DNA from: Moraxella sp. FZFQ2102
Lineage (GTDB): Bacteria; Pseudomonadota; Gammaproteobacteria; Pseudomonadales; Moraxellaceae
Assembly (NCBI RefSeq): GCF_024137865.1
Contig: NZ_CP099960.1
Location: forward strand, 2,046,001-2,110,000
Direction of reading: 5' to 3'
Length of the DNA: 64,000 nt
A program made the translations under genes and the position numbers. Shown in pieces: positions 6,972 through 17,227 of the stretch (its first letter is position 1; every line of letters starts with the position of its first letter). Below the pieces are notes generated by a model. That model saw only the letters and a list, made by a program, of their open reading frames with translations, did no database searches and was not told where the DNA came from.

Positions 6972-9900
6972 TCACCCCAACCGACTCACACCTGCACCTT
7001 TAATAACACTTGCCCCATTGGCAGATTTTTCAATGATGATCTGTGTCTCTATGCGTTCTTTTAGGCTTGCGACATGGCTGATGATGCCGATGCTTTTGCC
7101 ATTTTGTTGAAGTTCAAATAAAGTATTGAGTGCCATTTCTAATGCGTCTTCATCGAGTGTACCAAAGCCTTCGTCTAAGAATAGCGACTCAATTTGCACT
7201 TTTTGGCTATTGATCTGAGATAATCCAAGTGCCAGTGCAAGGCTTACGATGAAAGTCTCACCACCTGATAGGTTCTTACTACTGCGAATGGCATCGCCTT
7301 GATATAGGTCGGTGACAAGTATCTCAAGGGCTTTGGCGTGTTCGCCATCATGAATCAGTACATAGCGATCAGTCATCTTGCCAAGGATTTGATTGGCATG
7401 ATGTAGCACCAAATCCAGTGTCAAGCCTTGCACAAAATTGCGATATTTCTTACCATCTGCCGAGCCGATCAACGCATCAAGCTTTGCCCAAACGGCTGTA
7501 TTTTCATTGTGTAATTCGATCTGATTGATAAGATCAGCTTGATAACTACGATTGATATCTTCCTGCTGTTTTTTGTTGGTAAGATTGCCAATTTGCTGAT
7601 TTAATTGTGCTAACTGATCGCTGATGGTTTGTTCTTTGGCGCTTAATTCATCTGCAGATAGTGTAATAATATCAGGATTATTTTGCTTAAGCTGCGATAA
7701 TTTGTCAGCGATGTTGTGTAAATAATTTTCAGAATTATGCAGGGTTTTATTTAATTCATCTGAGCGATTTTGTAGCGTTTCTAGCTCTTGCGTATCCAAT
7801 AAAGCAAATAAAAAGTCTGCCTGTGATGTAAAAGGCGATGTACTTAATGCCTGTTCAAAACCCGCCATGGCTTGCTCAAGATTTTGCATCATCTCATCAA
7901 GTAAGGTCGTGACGGTATTGATGGTGCTGATTGCAGTTTGCTGATCCAGTGCCAGCTGCTGTTGAAGCTCGGTTTGTTTGTTTAACTCATCTCGTAGTTC
8001 GGTGATTTTCTTTTGATATTCGCTTTCTACTGCATCGACTGATTGCTCTGCAAATAGCGTTGTGCGTTCTTGTTTTAGTGCATTGATGGCTTGGCTTTGA
8101 GTATCAATCTCATTAGATTGAGCCTTGACGATAGGCTCTAAGCGTGCGATTTGCTCAAGCTGATTTTGTTCTAAGGTATTGATTTTAATAAGTTTATTAT
8201 TAAGTTCTTGATGTTTGTTTTGTAAAGCGTGAATAGTGCTTTGCTGCTCTTGTAGTGTCATAAGCGTCTGATTGAGCACATCGGCAAGCTGATGGCTTAA
8301 GCCGTCATCAAGCTTAAAAATAGCAGGTAAATCATCACTGGTCAGTAAGCGAATGGCATTCGTATCTTGGGTGTCGATATGGGGCTGTGTTTGAATATTA
8401 TGACTGGTATTAGACAAATAATTTTGTAATTGAATTAATAAATCTTGACCTTTGAATATCGATAGTGCACCAAAATTTTTCAGCAAAGAATCCGCAGAAT
8501 TAAGATGTGAGTCAAGCTTGGATTGTAATTGGTAAAATCCTTGTAATTCATGCACAATGGCAAGTTGCAGCTGTTCAGCACTTTGGATTTGAGTATTGTG
8601 AGTAATTTGTAGCTTTTCTTGATGGTGAAGAGCTTGTGACAGTTCGCGAAGTTGTGCATCTGCCTGCTCAATAATTTGTGCTTGCTGCACAATTTTCTGC
8701 TGATATTGCTGATGAAATTCACCAAACTGTGAATGATTTGGTACTGTATCATATGGTAAGTCTTGCACCAAGTATTGTGGTAAAGTGGCCCATGATTGAT
8801 TCAATTGATGCATCAGTTGATTGGACTTATTGCGTAGTTGATCTACATTATTTTGCTTATTGTTTAATAGGGTCAGCAGGGCGTAGTGCTGCTTTTCAAG
8901 TGACAATTTTTGCTGCGCTATATCATTGAGTTTTACTTGCTGATCATCAAGTGCTTGCTTTGCTTGCAGAGCTTGTGTGCCGTCGAGATAATTTGGCAAA
9001 GACTTGTAGGGATGTTCTGTTGCACCGCATAAAGGACAAGGATCGCCATCGCTGAGCTCATCAAAATGCGCTTTCATATGTAAGATTTGCTTATGAAGCT
9101 CATGATTCTCTACTAGGCTATGATACAGTTTTTCAGCATCAAGATATGATGCGGTGATGGCATTAAGCTCAGTGCTTAACGCCTTAAGCTCATGCTGATT
9201 TTGAGTTAGTTGTACTTGTAAATCTTGTAATTCAGCATTTAATGGCTCATGCTGCAGATACAGCTGAGCTATGGCGGTTAGTTGTTGCTCAGACTGCTGT
9301 GCTTGACGGTGTGTATTTTTAATATCATCGATATAATTAGATAGGCTTTGATAATCCCATGCATTCTCCGAATATTGAGCTTTAATGTCAAGTATATCTA
9401 CAATATTTTCAGTCAAATTATCAGCATCAAGCTTATGCTTCTCAAGCAGTAATTTGGTTTGTTTAAAATCTGCACGCAGCTGATTTCTTTGATTAAGAAG
9501 CTGAATAAGATTGGCATGAGCGGATTGCTGCTGTGTATAAATCTCATCGGTATCGCTTAGTACGCGCTGATATTGCTCTTGACCAAGAGTGAGTGTGTTA
9601 AGAATTTTTTCATGATTATTATGGTCAAATGTACTCAGCTGCTCTGTAATATTATTGAGCTGATTTTGGGTATCGGTTTTGGTTTGTTGGATATTGGCGA
9701 GCGCTTGCTGTGTATTTTGTAGAGTAGTGCAATTGTCTTGATGGGTTTGCTTGATGGTGTCTAGTTTTGCTATATCCACCACAAGCTGCTGATCAAGGCT
9801 GCGCACTTTCGCAAGAACAGGCTTGATTTCATCGAATGCTGTGATATTTTCTTGCAAAGATGCCTGTAGATTTTCCTTGATTTTATTGGCAGATTGATAA

Positions 9901-10889
9901 GTTGATTTTAATAAAGGTAGCTTATCATTGAGTGCGTTTAGCTCATTAGTTTTTTGCTGCTGTTGGTTGTTCAGGTCTTGAAATTTTTGATACAGCGGTT
10001 CAAGTGACTGTGCACTCTTGGCAAGATCCAGCTTTTTTTGTTCGTTAGCAAAGGCTGCCACATCCTGCAGGGCTTTTTGATATTGATCCCGCCAATGTTT
10101 TTCCTCTTTGATGTATTCTTGATATTGTTTAAATTCTCTTAATTGCTCACTGCAAGCCTTTAGATCATTTTCAAGCGTGGTTTTTTGTTGATTGTACTGA
10201 TTGATTTCGCTTAATAATAATTCATAGGCATCAGTATCCAAAAGCTTGACTTCACCAAGCTTGGTATTCAGCTCTTTTAAATGTGCGGTCAGGGATTTGT
10301 GCTTTTCAAAAACTGCCTGCCCGATACTGGCATAGATCTGCGTGCCAGTGATTTGCTCAAGAATTTCACCGCGTTTTTCGGCATCAGATTGTAGAAAAGC
10401 TGCAAAATTCCCTTGAGCGAGCATTACTGAGCGCGTGAACTGCTCAAGCGTCATGCCTAGGATTTTTTCTATTTTGGCTTTGACAAGGCTTGCTTTTTCT
10501 TGTAGGATTTGACCTTCATTGTCATCAGTGGATTTTAATAAAGCAAGTTCGCGCACGGCAGCTTGTAGCTTGCCATCGCTTTTTTGATTGGCACGCCGCT
10601 GTGACCAAAACGCACGGTAGATTTTTCCACCAGTTTGTAGAATAACTTCACTTGAGCAGTATGCCGTACCGATACTCATCAGCTCATTTTGGCTAGGTGA
10701 GATTTTCACGCGGGGTGTTTCACCATACAATGCAAGGCAGATGGCATCTAAGATGGTGGTTTTGCCCGCGCCTGTCGCACCCGTGATGGCAAATAGGGCA
10801 TTGTCATCAAATGCCATGTCTTCAAAGTCAATTTCCCATTTGCCTTTGAGTGAGTTGATGTTTTCAAAGCGTAATTTTAGAATTTTCAT
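6972..10889 (-). CDS. sbcC: SbcCD nuclease ATPase subunit (SMC-like)
   Basis: ATPase and tether subunit of the SbcCD (Mre11-Rad50-type) nuclease, which opens DNA hairpins and protein-blocked ends. Length is 1,305 residues, somewhat above the 1,048 of E. coli because the coiled coils are long and rich in Gln and Leu. The Walker A motif is GATGAGKT at 37-44. The zinc-hook CPLC (Cys618 and Cys621, in DGDPCPLCGATEHP) lies near the middle. The ABC signature LSGGETFIVSLALALGLSQ and Walker B with LFLDEGFGTLDED are close to the C-terminus. It starts 32 bases after the sbcD stop, so the two are one operon. It converges with prfB. Confidence 0.97.
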   Translation of the reverse strand: MKILKLRFENINSLKGKWEIDFEDMAFDDNALFAITGATGAGKTTILDAICLALYGETPRVKISPSQNELMSIGTAYCSSEVILQTGGKIYRAFWSQRRANQKSDGKLQAAVRELALLKSTDDNEGQILQEKASLVKAKIEKILGMTLEQFTRSVMLAQGNFAAFLQSDAEKRGEILEQITGTQIYASIGQAVFEKHKSLTAHLKELNTKLGEVKLLDTDAYELLLSEINQYNQQKTTLENDLKACSEQLREFKQYQEYIKEEKHWRDQYQKALQDVAAFANEQKKLDLAKSAQSLEPLYQKFQDLNNQQQQKTNELNALNDKLPLLKSTYQSANKIKENLQASLQENITAFDEIKPVLAKVRSLDQQLVVDIAKLDTIKQTHQDNCTTLQNTQQALANIQQTKTDTQNQLNNITEQLSTFDHNNHEKILNTLTLGQEQYQRVLSDTDEIYTQQQSAHANLIQLLNQRNQLRADFKQTKLLLEKHKLDADNLTENIVDILDIKAQYSENAWDYQSLSNYIDDIKNTHRQAQQSEQQLTAIAQLYLQHEPLNAELQDLQVQLTQNQHELKALSTELNAITASYLDAEKLYHSLVENHELHKQILHMKAHFDELSDGDPCPLCGATEHPYKSLPNYLDGTQALQAKQALDDQQVKLNDIAQQKLSLEKQHYALLTLLNNKQNNVDQLRNKSNQLMHQLNQSWATLPQYLVQDLPYDTVPNHSQFGEFHQQYQQKIVQQAQIIEQADAQLRELSQALHHQEKLQITHNTQIQSAEQLQLAIVHELQGFYQLQSKLDSHLNSADSLLKNFGALSIFKGQDLLIQLQNYLSNTSHNIQTQPHIDTQDTNAIRLLTSDDLPAIFKLDDGLSHQLADVLNQTLMTLQEQQSTIHALQNKHQELNNKLIKINTLEQNQLEQIARLEPIVKAQSNEIDTQSQAINALKQERTTLFAEQSVDAVESEYQKKITELRDELNKQTELQQQLALDQQTAISTINTVTTLLDEMMQNLEQAMAGFEQALSTSPFTSQADFLFALLDTQELETLQNRSDELNKTLHNSENYLHNIADKLSQLKQNNPDIITLSADELSAKEQTISDQLAQLNQQIGNLTNKKQQEDINRSYQADLINQIELHNENTAVWAKLDALIGSADGKKYRNFVQGLTLDLVLHHANQILGKMTDRYVLIHDGEHAKALEILVTDLYQGDAIRSSKNLSGGETFIVSLALALGLSQINSQKVQIESLFLDEGFGTLDEDALEMALNTLFELQQNGKSIGIISHVASLKERIETQIIIEKSANGASVIKGAGVSRLG

Positions 10890-10921
10890 ACTATTTATAA
10901 AAACTTATCAAATAAGGATAT

Positions 10922-12250
10922 TTAAGTATTTTGCCCATCTTCTTCATGGATGTGTCTGACGATTTCTGCATATGCAGCGGTCAGCTCTGATTTCTCAATA
11001 TCGCTCAGATCGGCAGTTGTCAATCGCTGAGCAAATACATCCATTTCGTTCAGTGTTTCTAAATTAATATGTGCTTGTGTCTGCTTAAGCGTACGATTGC
11101 GAATTCTGGGGATTTTGGTAGCAAGTACGCTTAATTGGGAATTTTCAATCAGCTTATCAATGTCGGATTTTAGATTTGGCAATAGCGCCTTGCCAGTATA
11201 TTCGATCTCAAGATAAATATTAGCATCTAAGGATTTGAGCTGATTGAGCGCATCGCTGATTTCATCAAAATCGCCACTAATACGAGCAAGATTTTCAAAT
11301 ACAGGGATGGGCAGCTGATACGCTTGTGAGTCGATTTTATGATTTTTTTCTTGAAAATCAATCACTAAGCATTCTTTGGCACGACCAATTTCACCAAAGC
11401 CCATGGCAATCGGCGAGCCACAATAACGAATGTTCTCACGATTTGCGACCATTTGCGCACGATGAATATGCCCTAGAGCGACATAGTCGATGGCAGAATC
11501 AAAGATGGTGCCGTTGATTTGTCCCAGTGTGCCGATTTGTAACGAGCGCATACCATCATCATCAGATGATGGGCTAGAGCCTGCCGTGTATAGATGACCT
11601 GTGGCGATGATTGGGATGGCTTTTTGATAAGTTTTGCTAATGTGTTGTTGTTTTTCTTTCGCAATTTTTGTCAGTGTGTCATAATGATTGGCAACGCCTG
11701 CCAATAGCTGCTTATTGCGGTCGATGTCGCTTTGATTGTCGCCACTGTTACGCACATCACGATCACGAAGATAGGGCACAGCGATGATGATGGCGATAGG
11801 TTCTTGTTTATCATTATTAAGTACAATCACATTATCGGAAGGATCATGGCTTGGTGTGCCGATGACATGGGTGTTGAGCACGCCAAGCACATCCTTGGTT
11901 TTTTGTAGATTAGTCGGTGAGTCATGATTGCCCGCAACGATGATGACATGACTAAGATTAGCGCGATAAGTCTTGGCAAGAAATTCATGATATAGATGCT
12001 CAGCGCGGTTGCTTGGTGTCATGGTGTCAAAAATATCACCGGCGACAATCAGCACATCGACGGATAATGCTTTCATCTGATCGTGTAGCCAAGCTAAAAA
12101 TTTTTCAAATTCATCATAGCGCGCTTGATTATATAGCATTTTACCCAGATGCCAATCAGAAGTATGTAGTATTCTTAAATTATTCTTAGGTTTATCAGGA
12201 ATGCTGTGGCTGGTGTCAAATTCACCGATCAGATGGGTTTTGAGCGTCAT
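10922..12250 (-). CDS. sbcD: SbcCD nuclease, metallophosphoesterase subunit
   Basis: Nuclease subunit of SbcCD, a calcineurin-like phosphoesterase working with SbcC on hairpin and double-strand ends. Metal-binding motifs are visible in order: HTSDWHLGK (about residues 29-37), VDVLIVAGDIFD, VIIVAGNHDSP and VALGHIHRAQ. Length is 442 residues. The reading frame has about 25 residues before the usual family start at RILHTSDWH; no in-frame ATG, GTG or TTG with a ribosome binding site was found closer, so the ATG at 12250 is kept with some doubt. A terminator for the gene upstream ends only about 33 bases before this ATG, leaving little room for a promoter. Confidence 0.94.
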   Translation of the reverse strand: MTLKTHLIGEFDTSHSIPDKPKNNLRILHTSDWHLGKMLYNQARYDEFEKFLAWLHDQMKALSVDVLIVAGDIFDTMTPSNRAEHLYHEFLAKTYRANLSHVIIVAGNHDSPTNLQKTKDVLGVLNTHVIGTPSHDPSDNVIVLNNDKQEPIAIIIAVPYLRDRDVRNSGDNQSDIDRNKQLLAGVANHYDTLTKIAKEKQQHISKTYQKAIPIIATGHLYTAGSSPSSDDDGMRSLQIGTLGQINGTIFDSAIDYVALGHIHRAQMVANRENIRYCGSPIAMGFGEIGRAKECLVIDFQEKNHKIDSQAYQLPIPVFENLARISGDFDEISDALNQLKSLDANIYLEIEYTGKALLPNLKSDIDKLIENSQLSVLATKIPRIRNRTLKQTQAHINLETLNEMDVFAQRLTTADLSDIEKSELTAAYAEIVRHIHEEDGQNT

Positions 12251-12275
12251 GTCCGTATCAGTTTATTATGCTAAA

Positions 12276-12308
12276 ACAAGAAAAAAGACTGCACAAAAGG
12301 CAGTCTTT
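12276..12308 (-). terminator. intrinsic terminator after the ybeD-like gene
   Basis: On the minus strand AAAGACTGC (12308-12300) pairs with GCAGTCTTT (12292-12284), followed by further T. It starts 8 bases after the stop of the YbeD-family gene and lies directly upstream of sbcD. Confidence 0.88.
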
Positions 12309-12316
12309 GGATTGGG

Positions 12317-12619
12317 TCATACCACAGTACGCACGGTTTTGGCGTTATCCAGTGCGGTATATAGGCGATTCACTTCATCGGCAGAAGTCAGGTACAGACT
12401 TAGGCGCAGTGAGTGAAAACGACCAGTGCGAGAAGGGCGCACTTGAATGGTGGCGTGATCAAATTCTGGGAAAATCTCCGCCAAAATCAGTTTTACTTCA
12501 TTAAGAAGTTCTTCACGATGACCTTCATGTCCGATGATGCTCATTGGATAATCCATCGGAAAATTCCACAATTCTGGCGTTTGGATCTCGGTGCGTAGTG
12601 GTGTGGTTTGTGTTGTCAT
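12317..12619 (-). CDS. YbeD family (DUF493) small regulatory protein
   Basis: Protein of 100 residues with the DUF493/YbeD fold (ferredoxin-like, ACT-type). Typical segments are LWNFPMDYPMSIIG near residue 17, a central helix, then FHSLRLSLYLTSADEVNRLYTAL at the C-terminal half. In E. coli, YbeD is encoded between dacA and lipB, and its role is not settled; here it stands alone with its own terminator. The start ATG at 12619 is preceded by AAGGAATACATCC. Function is not known beyond the family. Confidence 0.85.
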   Translation of the reverse strand: MTTQTTPLRTEIQTPELWNFPMDYPMSIIGHEGHREELLNEVKLILAEIFPEFDHATIQVRPSRTGRFHSLRLSLYLTSADEVNRLYTALDNAKTVRTVV

Positions 12620-12718
12620 GGATGTATTCCTTATAATAGTTTGTTAAGCTGTATATGGGGATTGGTTGGTTGATTTCAAGAGAGACTTAAGCTTGACAAA
12701 AAACCAACCAGTCGGTAT

Positions 12719-13873
12719 CTAAGAAATAAACCCAAAATTGCCTTTGTTTTTCTCGCTTTGATAATGCACTTCGTTGATGTTGGTAATCTCCGCCAGTGTT
12801 TTTGGCTCTGTCACGACAATGTCTTTGCCTTGTGATGCCAAATACTGATTGGCTTTTTCCACGCTCAAGGTGGTGAATTGATACTCGGCGATCAAGCGTC
12901 CGCGGCGCAATAGGGCGTGGTCAATGTCCATGAGATCGGCATTGAAAGTGCAGATAAATTGGCATTCAAGCACATCGGATAAGATGCCATCGGCGATATT
13001 TAGAATGGTTGAGACCACATCGGAAGTGTTGCCGCCACCGACGCGCTCAGCGATGTAATTTTCGCAATCTTCAAGCACCAGTACTGAGTTTTTGTTGTCA
13101 ATAAGCATACTCATGAACTGCGGTTCGGCAAGCGCACCGATCAGATTGTTCGGCACAAAGATGAAATTTTTATCAGGGACTTGCGCGGTCAGCCATTTGA
13201 TATAGTTGGTCTTGCCTGAACCTGCCACGCCATGGAGTAGCACTACGCCTTTGTTGCTTTGAGTTAGCTCATCTTTGATCTTGCGATGCACGGGCAAAAA
13301 GTCGTCATTGTACATGGTGTTCAAATCAAGGCTCAGTGGCTTGATGCTGTGGGTCTTAAACACCAAATCTTGACCTTCTTTTAATAGCAGCGAAATCTTG
13401 GCATCTTGTGAGGTGTATTTGGATAAATAACGGTCAAAAAATTCACGAATTTTGGCAAGATTATCGGCTTTTTGGTTGTCATAGCCCAGTCGAATCACGC
13501 TATAAAAACCTGCTTCGATGATGGTCTTGTCATATTCATTGCTCAAATCTTCATTGAGTAATAAGAAAAACTCATACTCTGGGTGATAATAGCACAGCTC
13601 GCCTGCATAAAAAATGCCCGTTTGTCCATTATAATGTGCGGTGCTGTAGTCGGTGCATTGTACAAAATCCTTTAAAAATTCTTTTTTGATGACAATATCA
13701 TCACCACGAAAATTAATCGATGCCATCATCGCGCCGATCAAGCCTTCAAAAGGGTGATTGTCCGCATTCAGGCGTTCATCGATGCTTTGGCTCTGTAGAT
13801 GATAGTCACCGTTAATGTGTCGCTCGCTGATGATGCGACGCGGTTTATAATGCTTAGATTGTAAAATTTTCAT
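12719..13873 (-). CDS. orphan AAA family ATPase, function unknown
   Basis: Protein of 384 residues. The N-terminal half (about 1-190) has no motif I recognise. The C-terminal half is an AAA ATPase domain: Walker A HGVAGSGKTNYI near residue 217, Walker B VLVLEDCEN (Asp-Cys rather than Asp-Glu, with Glu one step earlier), sensor-1 region CTFNADLMDID and the arginine-finger segment LLRRGRLIAEY. This pattern resembles Vps4/spastin-like classic AAA domains found in some bacterial and phage proteins. No partner gene, protease or nuclease lies beside it; rpoD is upstream on the same strand and has its own terminator. The leader holds two TCAGATA copies. Role unknown. Confidence 0.75.
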   Translation of the reverse strand: MKILQSKHYKPRRIISERHINGDYHLQSQSIDERLNADNHPFEGLIGAMMASINFRGDDIVIKKEFLKDFVQCTDYSTAHYNGQTGIFYAGELCYYHPEYEFFLLLNEDLSNEYDKTIIEAGFYSVIRLGYDNQKADNLAKIREFFDRYLSKYTSQDAKISLLLKEGQDLVFKTHSIKPLSLDLNTMYNDDFLPVHRKIKDELTQSNKGVVLLHGVAGSGKTNYIKWLTAQVPDKNFIFVPNNLIGALAEPQFMSMLIDNKNSVLVLEDCENYIAERVGGGNTSDVVSTILNIADGILSDVLECQFICTFNADLMDIDHALLRRGRLIAEYQFTTLSVEKANQYLASQGKDIVVTEPKTLAEITNINEVHYQSEKNKGNFGFIS

Positions 13874-13921
13874 AAAATATCTGATTTGTAAATTGATTAT
13901 CTGATAAGATAAAAACTGTTT

Positions 13922-13955
13922 AGAAAAAACAAGCCTGCCAAAATGACAAGCTTGT
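13922..13955 (-). terminator. intrinsic terminator after rpoD
   Basis: Twelve-pair stem on the minus strand, ACAAGCTTGTCA (13955-13944) with TGGCAGGCTTGT (13940-13929), with a three-base loop and two G-U pairs, followed by a run of T. It lies 20 bases after the rpoD stop. Confidence 0.92.
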
Positions 13956-13974
13956 AGAGTTCGCCAAACTAAAA

Positions 13975-15870
13975 TTAATCATTTTCCAAGAACGAACGCA
14001 AATGCTCTGAGCGCGATGGATGGCGCAGCTTACGCAGGGCTTTGGCTTCGATCTGACGGATACGCTCACGCGTAACATCGAATTGCTTACCGACTTCTTC
14101 TAGCGTGTGATCGCTTGGCATATCGATACCGAAGCGCATTTTTAGTACCTTAGCTTCTCTTTCGGTCAGATTATCCAGCACTTCGCGCGTCGCTTCACGC
14201 AAACCTTCAGCGGTCGCGTTCTCAATCGGGCTTGAGATGGTATTATCTTCGATAAAATCACCCAAGTGGCTATCTTCATCATCACCGATCGGCGTCTCCA
14301 TCGAAATCGGTTCTTTAGCGATTTTTAACACTTTACGGACTTTGGCTTCGTCCATGTCTAGGCGTTCGCCCAACTCTTCAGGTGTCGGCTCACGACCCAT
14401 TTCCTGTAGCAGCTGACGGCTGACGCGGTTGATTTTATTGATGGTCTCAATCATATGCACAGGAATACGGATGGTGCGCGCTTGGTCGGCAATCGATCGA
14501 GTGATCGCTTGGCGAATCCACCATGTTGCATAGGTTGAGAATTTATAACCGCGACGGTATTCGAACTTATCCACCGCCTTCATCAAGCCGATGTTGCCTT
14601 CTTGGATTAGGTCAAGGAACTGCAAACCACGGTTGGTGTATTTTTTAGCAATGCTAATCACTAGACGCAAGTTGGCTTCGACCATATCCTTCTTGGCGCG
14701 GCGGGCTTTGGCTTCACCGATTGCCATTTGGCGTGCGACAGCTTTCATGTCACGAATGTCCATTTTTAGGGCAAGTTCGTGCGCTAGGATTTTTTCTTGT
14801 AGGGCAACGACATCTTTTTCGATTTTTGCCAAGGTCTCAGCAAAAGCAGGTTTGCCATCAATACGATGAGCAAGCCACTCGACATTGGTTTCGTTGCTTG
14901 GGAAAGTTTTCTTAAATTCTTCTAAAGGCATCTTGCCACGGCGAATCACCAATTTCATGATGCGGCGTTCGTTCGCGCGGACATCTTCATAGACTTCGCG
15001 CATCAATTCCATCACTTGATCTGACAAGCGATTGTTAAGCTTGATTAGCATAAAGCGGTTAGCAAGCTCATCTTCGGCAGCTTTAGCCTGTTTGCTACCA
15101 CGACCGTGTTTTTCAAGTACGGCTTGCGTCTTGTCATACAAAGCTTGCAGCTCTTCAAAGCGTGTGCGCACTTCTTCAGGGTCAAGGTTTGAATCATCAG
15201 CATCAGCATCCATTGGTGCATCACCGTCATCATCTTCGCTGTCATCGTCCAGATCATCGATCTCAGGTGCGTCAGCTTTTGGTGTGTCAAGCTCCAATTC
15301 TGCATCGTCATTGAGTTCAAATTCGGTGTCTTCTAGGCTCAAAAAGCCTGATACGACATCAGAAATTTTCTTCTCACCATCAAGCACTTGTTGATATTCA
15401 TCTAAGACTAGCTTAACAGTACCCGGCCAATATGCCATGATATACTGCACTTCGCGTGTGCCTTCTTCGATACGCTTGGCGATACCGATTTCACCTTCGC
15501 GCGTCAGCAGATCAACCGTGCCCATCTCGCGCATATACATACGCACAGGATCGGTGGTACGCCCCGGTTCAGTCTCAACCGATGCCAATACCGCCGCCGC
15601 TTCATCGGCCGCCATGTCGTCATCACTGCCGCCATCGGCAAGCAAAATGTCATCGTCATCTGGGGCGACTTCAAAGACCTGAATGCCGACATCGGTCAGC
15701 ATTTGAATGATGTCTTCGATTTGGTCGCTTTCGGTCACCGAGTCGGGCAGTTGGTCATTGACTTCGGCATAGGTCAAGTAGCCTTGTTCTTTGCCAAGGC
15801 GAATCAGCTCTGCAAGCTGTGATGATGATTCTGGGTAATCTTCGCTGCCTGTGGTGGTCTCGTTGATCAT
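13975..15870 (-). CDS. rpoD: RNA polymerase primary sigma factor (sigma-70)
   Basis: Housekeeping sigma factor, 631 residues. In order: region 1.1 ([27 protein letters not shown]), a long acidic spacer rich in Asp and Glu ([11 protein letters not shown]..., [13 protein letters not shown]), region 1.2 ([21 protein letters not shown]), the non-conserved region, region 2 ([34 protein letters not shown] and the -10 helix [14 protein letters not shown]), region 3, and region 4 with the helix-turn-helix [23 protein letters not shown] 15870 is chosen, with AAAGAG upstream; an in-frame ATG 35 codons earlier gives a leader that does not fit the family. Confidence 0.98.
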   Translation of the reverse strand: MINETTTGSEDYPESSSQLAELIRLGKEQGYLTYAEVNDQLPDSVTESDQIEDIIQMLTDVGIQVFEVAPDDDDILLADGGSDDDMAADEAAAVLASVETEPGRTTDPVRMYMREMGTVDLLTREGEIGIAKRIEEGTREVQYIMAYWPGTVKLVLDEYQQVLDGEKKISDVVSGFLSLEDTEFELNDDAELELDTPKADAPEIDDLDDDSEDDDGDAPMDADADDSNLDPEEVRTRFEELQALYDKTQAVLEKHGRGSKQAKAAEDELANRFMLIKLNNRLSDQVMELMREVYEDVRANERRIMKLVIRRGKMPLEEFKKTFPSNETNVEWLAHRIDGKPAFAETLAKIEKDVVALQEKILAHELALKMDIRDMKAVARQMAIGEAKARRAKKDMVEANLRLVISIAKKYTNRGLQFLDLIQEGNIGLMKAVDKFEYRRGYKFSTYATWWIRQAITRSIADQARTIRIPVHMIETINKINRVSRQLLQEMGREPTPEELGERLDMDEAKVRKVLKIAKEPISMETPIGDDEDSHLGDFIEDNTISSPIENATAEGLREATREVLDNLTEREAKVLKMRFGIDMPSDHTLEEVGKQFDVTRERIRQIEAKALRKLRHPSRSEHLRSFLEND

Positions 15871-16060
15871 GATGTGCTCTTTTTGTCGTGGCAAAAGGGG
15901 TAAACAATGAATTATACCGCTGTTTGGGTATGGATTCAATAGCCTATATGTGGGTATGGCTTGCCAAAATTTCAACCAGCTTATCAGAAGTTTTGTGCAT
16001 ATTTTGGCAAGGCTTAGTAAATTTAAAGTCTTAAACTAAAGCTGCTTGATGTATATCGCC

Positions 16061-17170
16061 TTAGCTGATGCGAAAAATCCGCGCAAGTCGTTGGTCAAAT
16101 CGATGCAGACTTGGGCGCAGGCGGCGACTGTGAATGATCATACCGCCAAGCAAACCGATCACACAGCCCAATAAAGTATCCCAAAATCTGGCAATGATCA
16201 CCGATGTCTCGGCATTGGCAGTGTGCACGACTTGGCTACTGTATTCTGCCATCAAGATGGTCAAAGGTGTAACAAAGGCAATCGCTAGGGCATAATTGCG
16301 CACCACCAGCGTCTCAATAATCACCACCAATAGCAGCATGGTAATGGCGACTTGCCAAGGATTTAGATCAAATAGCAGCAAGCCCCAAGCCACCGCCATG
16401 CCAAAAAAAGTACCGATCACGCGCTGTAATTGCTTGGTCCAAATGCTCAGCACCGTCATGCCTGTGATAATGGTAAAACAGCTCACCGCCACCCAATACG
16501 GACGCGACATACCCAACAGCAGCGCCACTGCCAATGATGCAGTAACTGTCGTAGCGACCAGTGCGCTATCGACCATCATGTCATCACGATACACAAAAGG
16601 CTCGCTGTGGGTGTTTTGCTTGCCGCCTGCGAACAAAGACAGCGTATAAATACACGCAATCACCCCTGAAAATAAACAGCCCAAGCCGATCAAGCCAATA
16701 TAAAAAGGAATCTGAAGCGGTGCAATCGGCATAAACAGCGCAATCGCCGCCGCCATCAGAATAAAAGTCCCAGCAGGTGGTGTAAGGCGAAAATAGCGAC
16801 CAAATAACGCCACCCAAAAAGTAACGAAAAACAGCAACGGTAAGGTCAATCGTGGCTCTAGATGGGTGATCAAACCCACGGCATAACACGCCACAAAGCC
16901 AAAACTACACGCTAAGACTTGGGTCATGCGAAAGAAGAATGTGCCTTGATAAGGTAAATTTAAAAATACCATCGCGCCCAATGATGCCACAAGCCCTGAT
17001 GATAACTGATCAAAATACGCACCAAGAAAAATCGGAAAACTGGTGGCGATCGCTGCCATGACAGGCATATGCCATGCGCGAGAATGCTGATGATTAAAGC
17101 GAATTAGGTCATTGATCTGCCGCTTGAGTAGTGATGTTATCGTTGTGCATTGTGGTGATCTGGTTGTCAT
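16061..17170 (-). CDS. FUSC family inner-membrane protein
   Basis: Integral membrane protein of 369 residues with about ten hydrophobic segments in two groups (residues about 35-180 and 215-350), the layout of FUSC/aromatic-acid-exporter family proteins (YccS/AaeB-like) without their cytosolic domains. The segment SRPYWVAVSCFTIITGMTVLSIWTKQLQRVIGT corresponds to the family core with its conserved basic residues after a helix. Transport substrate unknown; relatives export aromatic acids or fusaric acid. It lies 190 bases downstream of the rpoD start region on the same strand, so transcription comes from tag/cysE or its own promoter. Confidence 0.82.
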   Translation of the reverse strand: MTTRSPQCTTITSLLKRQINDLIRFNHQHSRAWHMPVMAAIATSFPIFLGAYFDQLSSGLVASLGAMVFLNLPYQGTFFFRMTQVLACSFGFVACYAVGLITHLEPRLTLPLLFFVTFWVALFGRYFRLTPPAGTFILMAAAIALFMPIAPLQIPFYIGLIGLGCLFSGVIACIYTLSLFAGGKQNTHSEPFVYRDDMMVDSALVATTVTASLAVALLLGMSRPYWVAVSCFTIITGMTVLSIWTKQLQRVIGTFFGMAVAWGLLLFDLNPWQVAITMLLLVVIIETLVVRNYALAIAFVTPLTILMAEYSSQVVHTANAETSVIIARFWDTLLGCVIGLLGGMIIHSRRLRPSLHRFDQRLARIFRIS

Positions 17171-17227
17171 AATGGTGTGTCCATACGATGTTTATTTTTA
17201 ATAATTATTAAACAAATACAACAATAT

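Noticed and set aside
6955..6985. Hairpin at the 3' end of sbcC as a terminator
   Set aside because: A nine-pair stem is possible but overlaps the coding end and is not followed by a T run.
12150..12250. Internal promoter TTGACA-17-GATAAA inside sbcD
   Set aside because: No start codon follows before the essential HTSDWH motif, so it cannot drive an intact SbcD.
13975..15975. Longer rpoD start giving 666 residues
   Set aside because: The first 35 codons read as non-sigma sequence with no ribosome binding site; ATG 15870 fits the family start.
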